This document shows, piece by piece, positions 59,776-64,000 of a stretch of DNA of 64,000 nt. Numbering within the stretch: the first letter of the stretch is position 1; every line of letters starts with the position of its first letter. Below the pieces are notes generated by a model. That model worked only from the letters and a program-made list of their open reading frames with translations, did no database searches and had not been told where the DNA came from. The DNA is from Tamarix chinensis (lineage: Eukaryota; Streptophyta; Magnoliopsida; Caryophyllales; Tamaricaceae): contig CM060175.1 in the NCBI GenBank assembly GCA_030549775.1, positions 11,182,455-11,246,454 of the forward strand. Direction: 5' to 3'. A program made the translations under genes and the position numbers.

Positions 59776-60565
59776 ATTTTTGGTATGAAAGCTTAGGTTG
59801 TGGTGTAGTGTGACATACATAATTAATATCCAATCTTTCCTCTAAGTTTATTTCAAAATTGAGTTCCAACTTCTAGATCATTATAAGAAATCATCAAGGA
59901 GGTGCTAAGATTTGCATTTTGGGTAATGTGAGGGAGCATTTTTGGAAGCATCCCATTGATGGGTGTAAATAAGATATAACGAGCTAAGGAGAAGATTTGA
60001 GGGATGTTCTCAAGGAATTGATGGAAGAAATCAAGGAAGTTAAGTTGCATATGGGTAGGATGGAAGTCTCACAAGCTGAAGGATTGCATGTCCAACATCA
60101 AATCCAAAGAGATCAAGTAGAAGAAAATCTTCGAAGGGAAGCACACGACTAAATGAGGAAGGAGGAGAAGAAAGTGTGAGGAACTCTGTACGAGCTTAGA
60201 ACACTTCAAGGAAATCATATGATTATGTGGAGAAGGGGATTTGATTTGACCTACCTAATTTTTAAGGTAATCTTGATCCGTAATCTTTCCTTGAATTGTT
60301 ACAAATTTTTTAATCTATTTTTAAGTATAAAGAGCTTGATGAGAAACGATGTTAAATTACCATATTAAAATTTAAGAATTTTAGTAGATTATGGTATGAC
60401 AATTTGAAGAGGAGATGGGAAAGTGAGGGGAAAACAAAACTCAGATCATGAGAGAAATTTAAAAAGGATTTAAGAAGAAAATTTGAGCCTAGAGAATATG
60501 AGTAAGAGAATTTCATTAAAATGACTACTTTGAGACAATGATTGCTTGGAGTAGAAGGGTACATT
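59776..60565 (+). pseudogene. Plus-strand gypsy leader and gag relic
   Basis: After the PBS (59,781-59,792) comes a leader, then gag codons with in-frame stops. Near 60,400-60,560 it reads LKRRWESEGKTKLRS and later RKFEPREYE, closely matching the gag at 7337 (LKRRWEREGKLNIRS). It is cut at 60,565 by the long LTR that follows. Confidence 0.75.
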
Positions 60566-60744
60566 TGAAATACCCCAAAATTCTAACTCTTAAAATTATG
60601 GGTATGTGAGGATTTATTTGGGAAATTAATTAAATAAATTATTTTATTAGAATATAGGGGATTTATTTAGGGATAATCAAGAGGAAAATGATAAATAATT
60701 TAATTAAAAAAAATTAATTAGGGAGTGTTGCTAATCAAAATGGG

Positions 60745-60781
<37 letters not shown>

Positions 60782-61447
60782 TTATTCAAAAGAGTATAAA
60801 TTAATCAAGAAGGAATTAATTATTATTTTCTAAATATTATTATCTTAAATAACTCAAAATTTTCAAAATACCCAACCCACCTATTTTTCCTTTTTTTTTC
60901 TTTCTTTCTTTCCTTTCTTTTCATTTTCTCCATCTTTTCACTTTTTCTTTTCTTCCTCTCCTTCCCTTTTCTTTTTCCTTCTTCTCTCCCTGACTAGGCC
61001 AACCTGCCGGCCCAACTCCCTTCTCCCTTCCCCCGTCTCGTGTGGTCCAAGCCGCCTCTTTTTTTCTTCTACGCCCTAACGCCCTAGCCGGTAGAACCAC
61101 CCTTTTTTTCTTTTCTTTCTTTCCCCTAGACCGTCCGGTCCAACCCCTCTCCCTCTTCTTCTTCTTCCCACGTTGCCTGCGCCCAACCCTACAACCCTAC
61201 ACCTGCCGGCAGCCACCTACATAGTCCAGCCGTCCTCCCCTCCCTCTCCCATCGCTTTCTTTCACTAATTCAGCCCCAACCAACCCTTTTCCCCTCTCCC
61301 AAGAACCTTTCCTTTTCCCTTTCCTTCTTCCCTCGAGCTTGGCATCCCTGCCATGGCAGTGCTGCCTAGACTGCCACCACCACCAGCATACCTGGCACTT
61401 GCCACTATTTGTCTCCTTCCCCTTTTCATTACCCACCCTAATTGGCC

Positions 61448-61455
61448 TATAAATA
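61448..61455 (+). promoter_or_regulatory. TATA box of the terminal LTR
   Basis: CCTATAAATACCCC, after the C/T-rich tract. The corresponding site in the E1 LTR reads CCTATAATACC on the minus strand (36,770-36,760). Confidence 0.65.
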
Positions 61456-62089
61456 CCCCATAAGCATCCTTAATTTGTGTTTTGATCTCAAAACCCAGAA
61501 ATCCACCATTCTCACTATTGCCTCATCAGACAAGCCCTCCACCACCTCCACCTATCTCCGTCGGCCAAACCACCCCTAGAACCGACCCTTGCACCACCCT
61601 CTACCTAACTAGACCCTCCTCACCCCGGCCATGTAAAACCGCCAACCCAATCAACACACTTTCACCCCTTTCCGCCCCTCCCACTGCCGTCCGCTGCCGA
61701 TTTTGCTGCAACCAACACCACCCCTATCCTCCAAAGCAACCAGGGGAGCCTCCTATACCTCCCTATACCCCCATCATTCCCTGCCTCCCTCTCCTTCTCC
61801 CTTCTCCACCTTCCACCACCATTCAGCCACCGCTCCGGCCACCATGCGCCACCACTTCCGGCTGCACCACCACCTCCATTCCACCCTTGTCCACCTGATA
61901 CACTTTCCACCATCCCAAACACCCTCTCATTCCCCCTCCTCTTAGCCTATAAACCCATATTTCCACCCCTTTTCCTCCTCCACGCACCGGCGCTGGTTCC
62001 ACCACCAACCCTAGGTGGTGTTCTAATTTCCCCAACCCTTAAACCTTTTATATATAAGTGTTAGTAATTTTTAGCAATATTAATAGTAT

Positions 62090-62680
62090 TACCCTTATTA
62101 TCATCATCATCATCATCATCATTATTATTATTATTATTGTGTTATTATTATCATTATTATTATTATTATTAATTTTGTGTATTATTATTATTATTATGTT
62201 ACCACTCTCATAATCTAGCCTAACTTCATAAATGTTTATAACTATGGTAATATCATTTAAAAGGCTACAAGTTTTGTATTAACATAGTATCTTTATTATT
62301 ATTATTATTAATATTATTGTTACTACTACTACTACTACTATCATCATTAATATTATTGTTATTATCATCATCATCATTATTATTATTATTGCTACTTAAC
62401 CTTACTTTATGATTTTCCCGGCCAGTAATAATAATATTATTATTATCATTATTAATGGTCTATAATTTTGGTGTTGTTATGATTAGGATTTTCCCTCATT
62501 GTTGCTATTATTATTATTATCATCATTATTACCCTCACTGTTATTCCTATTATTATCACTAATGCTAGCCTTGGCCTATTATTATTATTATTATCTTTAT
62601 TATTATGGTAAATATTTGAACCCATATATTACTATTAGTATTATTTTTAAAATTATTTTTATCATTATTCTTATTAATGC

Positions 62681-62740
<60 letters not shown>

Positions 62741-63555
62741 CACTTAACCTAATTTGTCAAATATTTCTAACTAGTGCTACTCTTAATGGAGATTTATAAT
62801 TTTAGTATTTTTATGATTATCCTTGTTGTTGTTGTTGTTATTATTATTATTATTATTATCATTATTATTTTTATTATTATCATTATTAATACTAGTACTA
62901 CTACTATTATTATTATTATTATTACCATTATCATTATCATTATTTTCTTACTAACATTGTTAATACTAACTTTATCCATTATCACCTTTTATTATTAATA
63001 TAAATATTTAGACCCTTATATTATTATGATCATTTGGTTACTATAGTATTTTTATTTTTATTTTTATTATTATCATCATCATCATTATTTTATTATTATT
63101 ACTATTAATATTATTATCGTTGTTGTTGTTATTATTAGTACTGTTATTTTTATTATTATTAATGTTATTGAAACTGAATTTGGCATGGTACCATTTTGTT
63201 ACTATAGAAGAATAATACTCAACCTTAGTATTATTATTATTATTATTATCGTTATTATTAATCAAATATTGCTAATATTATTCCTAATGCTTTGTTACTA
63301 ACATTATTACTATGGTATCATTATTAGTTATTACTATTACTATTGTTATTATTTTGTTAATATTATTGTGATAAAAACATTTGAACCCTTATATTATTAT
63401 TATTCCAAATATAAATATTATCATTATTATCTTTAGTAATATTATTACTTTGTTAGTATTACTAATACTATACTATTATTTTATCCCTAAAACCATTATT
63501 AGCCTTAGCCTTAAAAATAGTAGGGCTCCTATTCCTAGGAGCATTAGTTTTACTA

Positions 63556-63586
<31 letters not shown>

Positions 63587-63590
63587 TTTA
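62090..63590. repeat. (ATT)n-like trinucleotide domain
   Basis: About 1.5 kb consisting largely of ATT units with interspersed ATC, GTT and ACT blocks. The longest pure run is about 19-20 units (62,680-62,740). Short non-repetitive islands are present. Reading frames through it give poly-Ile or poly-Asn and are not genes. Confidence 0.9.
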
Positions 63591-64000
63591 TTTTAACAAG
63601 TATTAGTACTATTATTAGAAGAAATAAAGCTATTAGATTTAAGAATATAAATATAGTCATGAATAGTAACATAAGTATATTTGGACTAGTAATATCTAAT
63701 AGGCTAACTTGCTGGTAAAAACCCTGGTTTTCACTTCTAAAGCTCCCATTAATAATAGCAACCCTAATCTTAGACTAAAATAAGAAATAATAGTATTTTT
63801 GTTAGGAGGGAAAATAATCCTTATTTTTTCCCTCTTATAGGTGAATAAAGCCAATATCCTAAGGAGGTGTAGGAGCGTGCTCCAAGCCCGGCCTCATTTT
63901 AGGTAAGGATGTAGCTAAGGCCCATGTGTATTGTGTGGCTTGGATGCCTTGGATGATTTATATCATGCTACGTCGTGTATTACATGATTGTTATTAACTT

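Larger units (their letters stand above)
60566..64000 (+). mobile_element. Long gypsy LTR, start and interior (runs off window)
   Basis: Starts TGAAATACCCCAAAATTCTAA, the plus-strand counterpart of the E1/E2 LTR starts. A C/T-rich tract (60,890-61,440) leads into a TATAAATA box (61,448-61,455), as in E1. The transcribed part contains a proline/serine-like C-rich zone (61,480-62,030), then ~1.5 kb of trinucleotide DNA. At least 3.4 kb long; its end, PBS and coding region lie beyond the window. Confidence 0.7.

Noticed and set aside
61042..62035. Pro/Ser-rich and Gly-rich frames on both strands
   Set aside because: Produced by the C-rich composition of the LTR; overlapping frames on both strands are all open for the same reason.
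62499..63596. Several 63-82-codon frames rich in Ile or Asn
   Set aside because: They are translations of (ATT)n and AAT repeats; no start context or non-repetitive coding.
1..64000. CRISPR arrays, operons, phage or other bacterial systems
   Set aside because: All repeats seen are eukaryotic transposon or microsatellite type; the gene and splice/TATA signals are plant-like.

Overview
This is a nuclear window from a flowering plant. The evidence is one intronless plant carboxylesterase gene set in very AT-rich DNA filled with nested, decayed plant transposable elements: Ty3/gypsy, L1-type LINE, hAT, Stowaway, MULE/FAR1 and TRIM. I cannot name the species. I see no prokaryotic gene, CRISPR array, rRNA or convincing tRNA.

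Layout. From 1 to 18.3 kb there are three diverged copies (A, B, C) of one long non-coding repeat. A is interrupted by a 5'-truncated LINE and an hAT-type MITE, and the other copies preserve the matching empty sites. Between A and B lie a FAR1/MULE transposase relic, a gypsy LTR fragment and a plus-strand gypsy gag-pol relic. Between B and C lies a minus-strand gypsy fragment (R1) with its LTR. The only convincing intact gene is the carboxylesterase at 19,217-20,236, with a three-codon upstream ORF and a 19-A run just after it. Its 3' flank starts a locally repeated unit (U1, U2, U3; 20.4-30.6 kb). That unit is split by a second gypsy element (R2, minus strand), which itself carries an 844-bp solo LTR of another family.

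From 31.5 to 58.9 kb the window is dominated by minus-strand, Tekay/Del-like gypsy elements of one family (X, E1, E2, E3) with long LTRs (about 2.8-4.1 kb when not deleted). E2 keeps recognisable gag, protease, RT, RNase H and integrase segments but none is open throughout. E1 and E2 share a middle LTR, giving LTR-internal-LTR-internal-LTR. A 0.59-kb TRIM element sits inside the LTR next to E3. The last 5 kb holds an LTR-PBS-gag relic on the plus strand, cut by another long-LTR element that runs off the window. Its LTR has a C/T-rich tract before a TATA box and about 1.5 kb of (ATT)n-like trinucleotide DNA after it.

Nothing here works as a multi-gene system. The most unusual signals are structural and lie inside the long LTRs: an inverted repeat closing the last ~85 bp of the LTR in several copies, ~178-bp tandem repeats whose number differs between LTRs, a ~60-bp-spaced dyad motif, and a TRIM that shares primer-binding and polypurine signals with the large elements. 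The exon-like, GC-richer block kept in repeat copies A and C is the best candidate for something undescribed, though I cannot identify it.
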